Below are positions 24,120-37,100 of a stretch of 64,000 nt of DNA, one piece after another (positions within the stretch are counted from its first letter, which is position 1; the number at the start of each line of letters is the position of its first letter). A model generated the notes under the pieces. That model was not told where the DNA came from. It did not search any database and was given only the letters and a program-made list of their open reading frames with translations. Position numbers and translations under genes: made by a program. The DNA is from Theristus sp. LFF4_11 (lineage: Eukaryota; Nematoda; Chromadorea; Monhysterida; Xyalidae): the NCBI GenBank assembly GCA_030248135.1, contig JASANC010001836.1, positions 124,001 through 188,000 of the forward strand, written 5' to 3'.

Positions 24120-25262
24120 TATGTTACGGTATGTCTCCTGCTGGTGATAAATGGGAAGTTCGTTCTGTGACAGGTTTTTATGATTATAATCTTAGAACGT
24201 GATAGACCTACCAGATATGCACAAATATGACTCATTCAGTGTTTTCGAACAATATCCTTTTCTCGTATTATTAATATTCATCTTTTTGTTATTAGCGCTT
24301 GTGATATTCTTTTTTTTTGTTTTTTTAAACTTTAAAAACCTTTTTAAATACTGTTCACAAACATTTACGGATTTTGATAGATGTAATGCTGCATGGTTAG
24401 CTCATGTGAACATCTAGCCCATTGAAGTTGATCCAAAGTGCTAATTTTTCTGAATTGCAAAACTACAAAATCAACTGTTGACAAACTTCCAATTCAAAAC
24501 GAAAGTACTCTTAATATAAACTTTTGGTATTTCCTTCCATTTTCACGTTTTTCTGACTGAAAATTTCTTGTTTTTTTTTCTATTTTGTTCCGTTATAAGA
24601 AATGAGATTATGCGTTGTTATTGGCTCCCAACAAGTCTGGCACATAAGCTCTTAAGAGAACAAGAGATAGAACGAGTGCGTCAACATCACAGAACAGTGC
24701 GCGTTATTAAGCTCCTCTACCATCACTTTTCTGTACTCAGTCAATCCTGCTTACATACAGCATGCGAAATTTACTCCTTTTGAAATGGCCAGGCATGCTC
24801 ATGCTGTTCAATAGCGGAATGGTTCGCGCGTTTTTTGCGGTTGTTTTTATAACCCATTTCATGACATGGTCGGATCACGCAGTTTCGCTAATCTGAGTTG
24901 CGTATCTTCTACGTATTTCATTTCTCTTTTAAGATGTCTTAAAGTTTCTTTTCACTGTGCAACACTTTGTTTTTAAATCTTTGTTTAAGGGTTTTCCTGT
25001 TTTTGTGGCAACACATGAATGTTTCGGATGTTGTAAAATTACTAAAGCTTACTGTGTATTGCTGCTGGATGTATTTTCACCGCCTAATTATTTTTATTTT
25101 ATTTAGATTCTCCTGTGGCTTGTATACACATAACCTAGGACAGCCGCAACAAATCATTATTATTACCTGCATAATAATAATATCATTGGAGATAAAAATT
25201 GTTGTCACTTCCCGAAGTAATAGATCGATACACTGCATACATTATTTAACAACAACGAAGTA
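24120..25262. other. No gene recognised
   Basis: A+T-rich sequence preceding the long exon at 25263. It could contain a promoter for that exon, but no specific signal can be named. Confidence 0.4.
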
Positions 25263-25952
25263 ATGAACCAGTTACCATCAACGAGCAGCGATGAAACGTC
25301 GGCCGGCAAGGGTGGCGACGGCAGTGGTGGTGCTTCGAACTCAGAAGTACCATTTGGACAAGAACGCTCATCAAAAATGGATCCATCCGAGGAATCGTGT
25401 TACCTTGCAACCGAGGAAGAGCGTCTGATCGCTTCGTCTGCTGTTCATTCTGGGAGCGCCTCACGAGCGCCCCCTATGAAACAACAGTCGCCAGATCGAG
25501 CGTCACCGGCAATTGTTCGCCCAGAGACGCTGCTGCCGCAAGCAGCCGTGCAGAGCGGCACGCCTACGGAGCAGTCGGTCGCCGCTGCCGTGTCGCTCTC
25601 GTTGACGCCGACTGGCGAGCTGACGCCGCCGATTGCGACGCCGAAGAACACTCCGATCAGACGTGCTCGCTTTCTCACGTGCAACCTTCCGATAATGTCG
25701 CGCAGTCGCGACAGTTCACCTCCGGACCACCAGTCTGCCATGATCAAAGACACTCCGTCGTCGTCGAGTCTGGCAAGTGGCCAGCAAGCAGTGCTGCTCA
25801 ACCGCCCGCTGTCCGTTGCCTCCGCCACAGGCGCACGGCAGCTTGCTCGCCGACTGCACAGCGCTGGCGCAGCTGGTGGTGAGCTTGCTCTCGGGCGACA
25901 TTTCCTGGAGAGTGCTGGTGCCGGCTCGGGGGGCAGTTCAGCGGCCGAGTTG

Positions 25953-26038
<86 letters not shown>

Positions 26039-26583
26039 CGCAACGGCTGACGAGAAAAAGCACGAGGAAGTAATGATTCTGGCGCCATCTGCTGGCGGCA
26101 GACGGCAGCGCTCGTACACGGTGCACACGTACGCGAACAGCCAGACGGTGATGGCGAACGGGCAGCTGATGCTGTTGGCTCGCCCAGCAACCATCAGACC
26201 TGACCAGCCTGATGACGATTGTCGCAGTATTCAGTCGGAGCAGTCCACTTCCGACCGCGGAGCGCGTGACAACAACAATCGCAACTCGACAAAATCACGC
26301 GGTAGCAAGCATATCAGATTCAAGACAAGACCGCTGTCGACAATTTCGAAGCAGAGGAGTAACATTTCAACCGACTCGACCACTGTCCATTCGATGGAGT
26401 CGTTCTTGGGAAAAGCACTGGATGATGAAGAGCTCGAGGACGATGATTATGAATTGGATGAGGAATTCCAAAAAAATCTTTCCTGGAGTCGACGTAAGGA
26501 GCTGCGAAGGGTGAGCGCGGCGCTGGAACAGATGGACGCTGATTCCATTCACGACTACGATTTTGAAGATGACCCACTTGATG
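25263..26583 (+). CDS. Long Ser/Asn-rich exon, candidate alternative 5' exon of the SLC4A11-like gene
   Basis: 440 codons run from ATG 25263 to a GAT G|GTGAGT donor in phase 1. The protein is disordered: Ser/Pro/Gly-rich to residue 230, a run of 29 Asn (231-259), more Ser/Arg, then an acidic stretch (DDEELEDDDYELDEEF). It ends with SWSRRKELRRVSAALEQMD and a DYDFEDDPLD tail. No enzyme or binding domain is recognised. The phase-1 donor matches the phase-1 acceptor of SLC4A11 exon 2 at 35107, so direct splicing would give a continuous frame. It could also continue from 13905, whose phase also fits via a weak AAG acceptor before the ATG. A separate gene is not excluded. Confidence 0.6.
25953..26039 (+). 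repeat. (AAC)29 microsatellite encoding poly-Asn
   Basis: 29 uninterrupted AAC triplets lie inside the open frame of the 25263 exon. Purity suggests recent expansion, and length is likely to vary among individuals. Confidence 0.97.
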
Positions 26584-29500
26584 GTGAGTTTTTTTATAAA
26601 GTACGTTTGTTTGTTTAATTCATTGTATTGGTATTTTATGTTTGAGCTTTGAAGTTTTGAGATTTAAAAAATACATTTTCCCAGTAAGTTGAATAATTGA
26701 TGGTAAAATGCGTCCAACAAACCGTTCACTGCTCAGGTGCAAACACAATGAACAAACAAGCATTATTGCACAGTTGTTGCGAGTCATTTGTCAGATTCAC
26801 TCAACTTTTATCAGTTGACTCGTCGTTCTGCAACAATTTAACTTTATGCACATGTTCTTAACATAGTATAAAATTCACATTTTGAAAAACTTTTTTCTCA
26901 GATTCTCACTTTTTGACGATTTCACTGCGACTGTGCACATTGAGTTTTGTGTCTTTCGGTTTCCTTTGAATGCATGTCACTTGTTTACTGTGGGCGCACT
27001 GCCCTTTTGCCGGTTTTAAAAAAACACAGGCAGATTGAGAAATCACACATGCGTTATTCAAAACAAAATAATCAACAAAAACAAAACTCGGCAGCAGTAT
27101 GTTCAGATTCGCGGAGGAAAACAATTCTGCATAATCAAATCTGCCTCAGCGGTCGAGTTTCACGTTTTTTGTATCACTGTTGAGAATGTCGGTCTAATTT
27201 GTTTATTGTGAGTCCGTGACTTTTCTTTGATGTTTATGCAGGCACACTGTGCTAAAAATGCTCTAGGTTTTTTTCAAAAAAGTTTGAACCTTTTTTCCTG
27301 CCAAACATGTGTTTGATTCCAAGGTTAGACTTTATGTTGCAACATAAGCATTTTTAGATATCAGGCAATAAAACCAATTCTGCTTTAAACACATTATGTG
27401 TAATTTTTTGCTACGTTGACATATTTCCGTAACCAACTCTGGAGAGTAAAAAATACAGCACCGCTGCAGATCTCATGAAATGACGTTGTATGCAAAGCGC
27501 AGAAACCCGGTAGAGGGTCTGTGAGCACCACAGTTTCTTGTTGTTCTGGTGGTCGGATTTTATTGTGCACACGTGCGCACATGCAGCCATATATGCACAT
27601 GCATGTGCTGTTTTCGGAACGCTGGCCCGTGCAAATATGTTGGACCGGATGAAATGTGTCAAAATATCCGGCGCCTTGACGTTATTAGCCTTGGTATAAG
27701 ACGCGACGTTGTTTGTGTAGTTTTGCAGAGTTTCAAGACTTCTTGCTGGACGCAAAAGATCAACAACGTAGACATGCGTTTTTCCAAGCTTCTAAAATAT
27801 TGTTATCGTTGTATATCTTTGGCGTTAAGCATTCGTGAATTTTATACACTTGCAGTTTTGATAATGTCTTACTGCCACGCACCACACACATTTGCACAAC
27901 ACTTGTACAAAATTTCTATCAGTTCGTTTGAAATTTTCAGCACAATTCGAGGAACAGTTTTGTGCAAATCGGTTGCTCAAAACTTCAACTAGCATGCTTT
28001 CGCTGTTTTTGAAGGCACAAATACTGTCATTGAAGACACTTGACTTGCTTATTGCAACATCACAATAGCGTGATCTGCCAGTACATTTTATTTGTTAAAT
28101 TTTACGGTTTTGTTGCTGAAACGGTTTTTGACGTGCTTTGCCTTGCATTGCAGGCAAACAGCTGCAACACATGCTGTTTTTTTTCAACCGTCTAAACGTT
28201 CATGAAGACATGTCACCAATGTTTTAGTCTTATGCACGTCTGATAAGCTTATGTGTGTATCTTTCAAAAACATCCAGCATTTTTAATTGCTTTAAAAAAC
28301 AGTTTATGTATGTAAGTATGTACACGTATGATGGGACAAGTGTGTTACTGTTTGAAAATTTTGCTTAAAAACTCAAAACTCTCAAAACAGTATTGAGTCA
28401 TTTGTCAACATCTTTACCAAGAATCGAGCCAACAATCCAGAAAGCACGTTCAGTCGTTAAGTACGCCACACTGATAAAAACGCGCGTAAATTAGCATGTG
28501 AAAACTGCTGTTTATGCTCGCTATTACCGGATACCACAGATCGGCTGTCCCAATGTAGCCTAGAGGTGAAATTTTGACACGCGGTTTCCGAACCGTGGTA
28601 GCTTTGAATTGCTGGTACTTTGTCTCGCACAATGTTACGATGTTATTGGTACATTGTATATTGCTTTTCTGCTTAATCAATATTTTGTGGCATGTATTTA
28701 TTCGTTTATTTTACTTGGCTCCATGAAAACTAAGTGCTCTATCTTTCTCTCTCAACAAAATGGAGACAGCCATGACGAGACAGCACAATCGTAAATTGAA
28801 CTTTTTTGTACGTTCAAATACGACAATAAAAAACATGTGTGTGCACTTGAGTTGTTTACAGTATAGACTCAGCTTTTCTGGTTTTTCGTTTTGTTCTCCA
28901 GCTCTTGTTTTCCGTAGGCATGCGCCATTCCAGAGACTTTTTTGTGGGAAAACTGTGTGTTTGTTCAAAGTAAGTTTTGCAACATTCATTTGGAAAAAGC
29001 GAGTGCATTAGGTATTCAACCTAATCACTCACCATTTTTTAATGCCGTTTGCCCTTGAGAAGATATACCCTGAAACTTATTAATCAAAGCATTTTAGGAG
29101 ACGCAATTTACGAAAAATTTGACTCTTTGCCGTTTTAAAAAATCTAATGTCTTGAGTTCTATAAGTAAGTGTCAAAAAACCTGAAAATGCTAATTTTTTG
29201 ATTTTTTGGAATTGCAAATTAAAAAGGTCGAGAACAGTTAGTCTTCGCACCGTGAAAGACCATTATTGGGGATTTCGTAGGGTTTAAGGTGCCAGAGTAA
29301 GGTTACTACAGAACTTTCTTCTACAATTATTATACTGAGTGTCTACTTGTTTTTGAGATTTCGGAAAGTTTGCTTTCTTTTTACGTATTTTTTTGTTTTT
29401 GTTCAACGTTTTGTTGTTCTTTTTTAGTTTACTAATAATAGCACAACGTTATAATGTTAGCAGTTATGCGCAAACGTCGTTTAAAAAAGAAAACAATTCA

Positions 29501-30755
29501 GCTAATTACAGATCAATGAATCGGACGTTGTTGACGATTGAAATAATGGTGAATTGTTAACCAAACAAAAACACTCATGATATTTTAACATGGCGGTTGC
29601 TAACCTTGTTTCGCGAGCTACACGATTTCTTTTTGTGCCGCCCGGCCTCATTCGACAGCGGAAAGAAGGTAAACGTTTCACACAAAAACGGTCTCGAGAA
29701 ATGCTTTTGACTCAAATTCTTCGAAAATCCGAATTGTTTCTATTCACAAATTTGACTTTTGAACTATCCTAATTTGCCTTTCAAGTTTTGCGCATTTACA
29801 GCAAAGCAAATCTTTGAGAGTTGTTTTTAAAGTTATTCACTGTTTTCAGACACAGCAAGTACAATGTAACTTGTTCCGAATTTGCATAGCCAGTGTAAAA
29901 AAACTTTTTTCCTGTTAAAAGTTGAAGCTGCGTTTATATCTGCACGAGTTTGTGCGTCTGCATCAATAATAACATCAATAAATCTGCATCTAATTCTACT
30001 ACAATTGTTTTTTCTGTGTGATTGTTAATTATGTTGATACAGGTGAGCTCAATTTGAGGCTGTACTATAGAAGTAATCAATTTTTATTCCGGTATAGTAG
30101 ATGTAACATGTGTGCAATCTTGTTAACCCCAACGACAGACTGTAGGTGTATCATCGAGCATCATATTAGCACCATGTACACTAAGCCTGGATTTGACCTT
30201 TAGGATGAAAGCAAGTATCCTACGTTGACATGCGCCTTGTGTCATTGTAGGTGGTTAAAGTGAAAGAGTGAATTAGGAAATAAATAAGAGGAGAAAAGTC
30301 TCGCATGTTCATGTGCTTGAAAGAATTTCCCAACGGCAATGTTGAGCTTTTCCATGCATGTGAGCCATGTTTTCCATCCCGAATGGAGACTTAATGCCAT
30401 TTCAAAGTCCTTCGTTTCATAGAGTTCATCTGAAGCTGAAAAAGAACACCAGCCTCCGTTGCATACATTGCGACATGGTATAATCCATCAAAAAAAACTT
30501 GACACTGCGGTATTTCACAGTATGTATCTATAATATGCCGTTTTCACGGTACCGCTGTTGTACCCATCTTTATTCATGAGTTTGCAGACCTTCAAAGCTT
30601 GCTGTCATGGCTAAAAACATTTGATATAACACACACACACATTGCTTGCTGGTCAGCGGCTAATCAGCAGTGGAGCTGCGCTTATGTATATTGGAAGCGT
30701 TTTAGCCTCGATGCTTCAACCGTCTAATTGAAATAACGCGCTTTCCTAAAAACTA
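26584..30755. other. No gene recognised apart from a candidate short exon at 29590
   Basis: A+T-rich, probably intronic or intergenic. No repeats of note were found. Confidence 0.4.
29590..29668 (+). CDS. Candidate short first exon (presequence-like), unproven
   Basis: ATG at 29590 opens 26 codons reading MAVANLVSRATRFLFVPPGL then IRQRKE, ending at G|GTAAAC in phase 1. It contains five Arg, one Lys and no acidic residue before its last codon, which resembles a mitochondrial presequence. The phase equals that of the 25263 and 34147 exons and would join SLC4A11 exon 2. It could equally be a chance open frame. Confidence 0.3.
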
Positions 30756-31859
30756 CAGGGTGGGCCAAAAAAAAGGTTCCATTTTCAAACTGCTGTCACT
30801 GTCTGGTGTTTCAATATTATGAGCTGAAATTTTCAGCATTGATAAAACATGTGATGCCATTTTTCTGACAAAATTTTTATCCAGTTTAATCAAGTAGATT
30901 CAGTTTTACAGCACAATGTTTAAAAATTCCCAAATTTTCAAAAAAAACGGATTTTTCACCAAGAATTTCACAACGAATCATTGCTCATAGACATCCAAAT
31001 CATCCAAATCATCATGGTTCGGGACAGGCCAGATTCCAAACTGGCTCGCCTCGTCGATTTTACTGGACTGCGCGTGAACATTGCGACCACAGTGTCTTTG
31101 AATGCAGCAGCAATCGATGGTCGACCGGATCCACTCTTTCGGTAAAACACGTTGCCATGCTCAAACAGATTGGACACAAAAGAACGGACATCCTGGTTGG
31201 CGAATCCTCGTGGCGACCCAAATTGAATTTTACGCGAAACTGGCAAGTCACTGCAGAAAAACTCAGATTGCTCCCACCAGATAGCACACCAGACCCGTTG
31301 TTCTGCTGTCCACTTAACCATGACGAAAATGCAGAAAACTGAAACTGAAACACTGTTTTTATTCAAACCGCAGAAAAACTTTTCAAAAGAAACAAATTAA
31401 CAGACAGCGCAGCACACAAAACAAAATGTCAACTGAACAATTCTTTCTGTCGCAGTCGCATGGCTGCTGACTCGAGTCCGTTGTGAAACATCAGAATTTC
31501 GCTCGAGCTGCTCAAATGCAATTCAAGTGTGACATCTTTCCACTCTGTGCGCATGATTTGAACTATCAATACCCCGGGTATCCAAAAAGACTCATTTGTC
31601 ACCTTCGCAACTGTTTCAAAATTGAATCACGCATCTTGATACTAATTTTTTCTTGCCCTCATTTCAGTCAATTTGTTGATTTTTCGAGCTTTTTAGAAAA
31701 TCTGCCACAGTGAGCGTTAGGAATTATATATCTGAAAAAAAATTTGTCAGTAAAATGGCATCACATGTTTTATCAGTGCTGAAAATTTCAGCTCATAATA
31801 TTAAAACACCAGCCAGTGACAGCAGTTTGAAAATGGAACCTTTTTTTTGGCCCACCCTG
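30756..31859 (-). mobile_element. Mariner/Tc1-type element, internally deleted (1104 bp)
   Basis: Terminal inverted repeats of over 100 bp start CAGGGTGGGCC followed by an A run and GGTTCC, flanked by TA. The interior carries a short transposase fragment on the minus strand. A full mariner-type element with a DDE/D transposase needs roughly 1 kb of coding sequence, so most of the catalytic part is missing and the copy is non-autonomous. Confidence 0.9.
30968..31366 (-). pseudogene. Truncated transposase, N-terminal helix-turn-helix only
   Basis: The 132-residue frame begins near VKWTAEQRVWCAIWW, includes ANQDVRSFVSNLFEHGNV, a GSGRP hook, then STRRASLESGLSRT. This is the layout of the paired helix-turn-helix DNA-binding part of mariner-like transposases found in many animals. 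After that the sequence turns into a repetitive MIWMIW tail and stops. No catalytic Asp residues are encoded, so it is a deletion derivative. Confidence 0.75.
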
Positions 31860-31861
31860 TA

Positions 31862-34146
31862 TTTTATAGCCGCATAGTGATTGCAGGTTCCAGCGCTAAA
31901 CCCCCACGGTTCAGACATAAACTTTTTCAGAAAAAGAATATATGCTTTTTTGGGTTTGCCACGCGAAAAAGAACCGAAAGCCTTGCGGCAACTAATTTTT
32001 CCACTACCTTTCATGTTATGTGCTGCGTCTCGCTTCAGAAGAGACAGGCTCTTTCGTGTTTAAAAATAACGCGGTTAAATAATGGTTCACTGGCTGTCTA
32101 GACTGTGTGTTTTTAGATTGTTTTCGGTACATTTGGTCAGGAGTTAGCTGAGTAAACGGCTCTGGTTGCCCCGAATTTGATTTTAATGACACCAGCATTG
32201 TTCGTTTTGTTTTTTAGGTTATGATTCTCACTTTTTTCACTTAAGAAACAATTATGTATTGTGATCTGCAGTTTATTCTGTGTCCGTAAAATTTTAAACG
32301 CTGGTAATTTCAAAACAAGGGTTGACTAAATGTTTAAGTTATACACAGATGTTACTATTCTGGTCTTTCCCACAATTTTCCACCGTTGATGAGCTAAAAC
32401 TAATTGTATGCTTTTAAACTTAGTTTTGAGTTTCACTTGAATTTCGGGTGTCTGCTTTTAAGTTTTCAAACGCTCTGCTATCTGTCTATTATTCATAATA
32501 ACAGAGCTAGTTATCTTGCTGGGCACCGAAACTATGTATCATACGTACATTGTATACAGAACTGGCTAACAGTAGCCGCCCACATTTCCGGTCGCACTCT
32601 TCAGACACGGTAGCCATAGTGGCATTTTGAAATAATTTCTTTGCCAACGGAAGTATATGGTAACGGTCGATGGTTAGTAAGTTTACGTAAATTGGACATT
32701 CCACTTCGGAAAGGAAACATGGTGCTCAACTGGGAAAATGCATTCATCAGGCAGTCAGAGAACAAATGCAGGCTTGCATCTTTGATGCAATTTTTCTGAT
32801 ATTAAATCAGTTTTGGCTCAAATAACTCATTGTTTTAATCACATAATGAATTTCTTTTGGAAAACATAAAAACTCAGTGTGGGATACCTTTGACTGATCA
32901 AGCTAATAAAGGCTGTTCCGCTCAGTCCACGAATCGTACGTGTCCCATGTATAATGGGCAGTTTTGCTCATATCACACACACACTAGACAACGCTAGCGT
33001 TAATCACGTGTTGTTGTTACTGGTGATAATGTTGAAGTTTTAGCCCTGTGTTGCCACTAGAAAGCACAGCTGTGCATCTGAAAACCAAAGGCAAAGACAG
33101 TGACGATGTTTGTGGCCATGTACACTGTACGTCGACGCGCACTTGACACTGCGCTTGCCATCGTCTCGATTGCCTCTATCTTTTTGCTCGCAACCTTTCT
33201 GGGGGCTTTATGCAGGCTCCCTGGATGTACAATGCAGATGTATGTATGGATGCACAACTGAGTCTATTTAGCCACAAGAACTGTTCATGTGTATGCAAGT
33301 TTCGCTGTTTCGTTCTCTGTGCCCTGACCGCGAGTCTGTTGTCAGCCAGACGGACACCGCAGCTTGAGACAGCCGTGCGCGAGACCTCACAAAACTACAT
33401 TGGACAGAACAGTTTAAGCACTGAGTCGGGCTTCATGTGTAGGCGACGTTGTCACGTTATGAACTGCCAAAATTCAATTGCTTTATAACGTTCTAAGAAC
33501 TTCGTGCGCTCTCGAACAAAAAGAACTTGAATGAACATCATCTATTTTTGCCGTGTTGCTTATTCGCTTCTTTATATGCTTCAGTTAGTGTTTGTGAGAC
33601 ACAGCGTGTGCTAAAACATGTTGAAGGCCCAACTTACATGCATGCATCTCAAGAGCATATCTATACATTGTATGTACATACTACTGTTGTTTTCTCAATA
33701 TTTCTTTCATGAATTGCACTTTCATCAACTAACACAGTCTCTTTGTATCGGACTCCGTCGACGTCAATTGCGTGTTTGCATTCGTATTGCTGAAATCGCA
33801 TAAATGAGGTTTTAGAGCAGATTTTCCCTTTGGGCATCATCGGTTGCTTGGCAATGTAATATCAAGCTAAACATTTTCAAGGGAAAAAATTTAAATTTGG
33901 TGATACTAGATTATTAGTGCAGAAGCCAATCTTGTGCAATCTCGTTAACCTTGTTTTGCACTCGGTTTTTTAATTCACAACACTCAATTCTATTTTTTTC
34001 AATTTTCTTGCTTAAAAGTGTCATTTCGTGTTCACTGGCATGGTACGTTCATGACTGCTCAAAAGCGTTTTCACTTCTTACATATACCGATAACTGCATT
34101 CATCTGAAAAAAGCAGACCATAATGTAGCTTGACGCCGTTTTTGCA
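31862..34146. other. No firm gene; possible coding patch at 33118-33420
   Basis: The plus strand at 33132-33267 reads a hydrophobic protein (ALDTALAIVSIASIFLLATF) with a weak acceptor. The following 33290-33420 stretch has higher G+C. Open frames on both strands and poor splice signals prevent a gene call. The rest is A+T-rich, probably promoter or intron of the SLC4A11-like gene. Confidence 0.35.
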
Positions 34147-37100
34147 ATGGCTGACGAAAACTCCAAAATAACGTTCTCATCGAATGACGACAAAAAACAA
34201 TCAGCTACACAAACAATGCACAATCACCGAGATTGTTCAACGGCCATGCAACCGGCCACTCAAGAACTCCCGGGCACCAACTCAGAGTCAAGCTGGCAAA
34301 CAACCGCTGTGCAACCAACAGTTTGTCCTACAAGACGTGGTTGTGACGAACTGAACAGTGGCGTCGCGAACAACAACGCAGCGTGTGTTGGCAACAACAG
34401 TGACCACCGACAGCGAAACATCGCCAGCACAAGCACACCAAGCAACTCTGCTTCGTTGCCTCGGCGTTTTATCACAGTTGCCAGTGGCGGTGCACGGCCA
34501 ATATCGCTACTGAACAAGCAAATCTCGCGGACAAGCATGGTGAATCAGACTGCTACGCCCGTTCTAACATCCAGTGATACTCCGTCGTGCAGCAGCAGCA
34601 CCATAGGCGCAACAACACCGACGCCGCTTCGTGCGTCCACGCCATTGATCAACCAATTTGGAAAACCGTTGAAGAAAGCCTCCAGCAGCCCGGACTACCA
34701 CGCCAAGTACGGCAAACAGATAGCGGTGTTCAATCAGTCTGCGTATGGATCGGCGACTGTTTTGGATACGAATTTGACTGAATCTTTAGCCGACTCAATT
34801 GACTCGCCCATTCGAGATCCAGATACGGAGCTCTGGCACAATGGTGCGGTGCGGTGAATTAAAACAATTCGGCCATGGAAAGTCGCTGTAAAAGCGCGAA
34901 AAAATGAGTTGAAACCAAATCTTGACTCTCATGTGAAAGTGCGCTCTGTGTTTCTGTAAATCGCCATAAAATTTTCAAATGCTTAGTTTATTCTACGGTG
35001 TTAGTTTGTGCACGAAATCTATTGCAATGTGTTGTAAAAATACTCAAATAAGAAATAGTAATGCTTGTTGCGTTGCGTGAGAAACAACCTGCTTTCGTTA
35101 TTTCAGCCGAGAGCGAAAGCGTCACGCTGATGTACGCGAAGCACGAGAAGATCCCAATGAAGGACTTCGGCTCAGAGATCCGTGCCACCATGGACATCGA
35201 CCATCTGTTGAACAAATCCGTTCTGCTACTCGACCTGCCCGAGACAAGTCTCGAAGAGATTTTCGCAAAGTAAAATAAGTTGATGTTATTGTCATGTTAA
35301 ATTCATGTTTATATAGATTATTCACATTATTGCATTATTATTATTTTTTTCAACAGGATCATTCACGAAATGGACATTCAAGAGCCGGAGTTCACGGCCG
35401 AGCAGGTGCGCAGCGCTCTATTCACACAGGATGCGGGTAACCAATGTACGTTCAACTTTAAACTGTAAAGTTGCATTTTTGTCCAACTCCAGTAGCCATG
35501 TACGATGCATTGCCAACAAAACTGATTTGCTTGTAAAATACGTAGAAAAGTGCTTTCACATGTCAGTTCACATTCTGTCGCGGACTGTACAGAGCATCTG
35601 CACGACGGGATCCACCGGCGGCACGTTCGACTACGACCAGACTTGGATCTGTGCCTTGTAAGTGTTTGGATTTACGTGCATTCTTTGTCAAAAAAGTACA
35701 TTGCATGCTTTGTAGACTTTCTAAAATTACTGTGCTGTCAACTTTCTGCGAATATTGCATTTATTGATTCATGATCTTCACAGATGCATGTTATCAACGG
35801 TGCAACATCGACACGTCGCTATTGCGCGACTCAGTCACCCGACTAATCTCGGACGCACGATGCAAGACCTCAGATTTATTATTATTGTTATCGCTCCGTC
35901 AAGAGCGGTTAGTGTATGTATGTCAGCCAATGCGTTTGTAGTATGTAACTATAGTGATGTGTTTTTTGCATTCTTTTGCGAAACAACCGAACACAGTCAA
36001 TGCGAATTAGTGCGCCCACGCTAAAAAAGTGTCCGGACAGATGTCCGGTGTTTTATCCGTTTGGGTGTCTGGCGTAGTGTCCGCGTGTCTCGCTGGGCTT
36101 CCTGTCCCAAAAAATAAAAGTGGTCCGAAACGACGAGTGTGCTGTTGTCATACATACCGTACATACACACATGAACGTACATACCAAATTCAGATCGATT
36201 TAACAGACGTCCACTGGTCGGCCATCATTCGTTTTGGATAGAGCATAAAACATTCACACAGATCAAAGATCTCCAACCAAGAAATCACAAAACAAGAATC
36301 ACAAAATAATGAACGATCGCGACATTTGGAATCGATTTGAAAAGTTACCCGTCAATCAACGGTGAGACCGTGGGCGGCGTTTTGAGCCACTTTCATTTAC
36401 GGGACAGGGCACCACGCGGAACATCCAAGCGGACAGGACAGGACAGGACGAGACGGGATAGGACAGGACGGGGTAGGACAGGACCTGACAGGACAGGGCA
36501 AAACAGGACAGGACAGGACAGGACATAACAGGACAGGGCAAGACAGGACAGGAGAGTACAGGACAGGACAGGACAGGACGACAGAACAAGACAGGACAGG
36601 AGAGTATAGGACAATGCTCTCGATATCGGTGTTCGACTGATCGTTCTTTGCTTGTATCTATATTTGCAGAAAGGAACAAAAACGGCGCTGGAAACGGCAA
36701 GAACATTTGCAACACTGTTTGCCGACATGGATATTCGTCAGAGGCTTGTCATGGCTTCAACTGTGGACCATTTTAGGCACTGTTTGCTGCAGGCAAGTGC
36801 AAAAACGAAATTGTTATCAACTGTTTTTTTTCGTTAAAAAAGTTTGAAAACCCCAAAGCAAAACTTCAACCATGCTAACGTTCAGGCTGCCAAAGAACTC
36901 GCTATTGAACAGAATCAGATGAAAAATCGGAAAAACAGTGAACCAGGATTCGACCTCGGTGATCTGATTATTAACGACATTGTGCGTTTGTGTCACTACA
37001 TTTGTATCTTTGTATTTTTTTGTAGAACGCCGTTGGTTTTTTGTCTAAAAGTCTTCAAACTTGCGATTTCCGCATTTCAGTTTGGACCCGACTGGCGCAT

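Noticed and set aside
25445..26194. Minus-strand frame with a long poly-Leu run
   Set aside because: Produced by the complement of the (AAC)n tract; the plus strand has the exon-like structure and donor.
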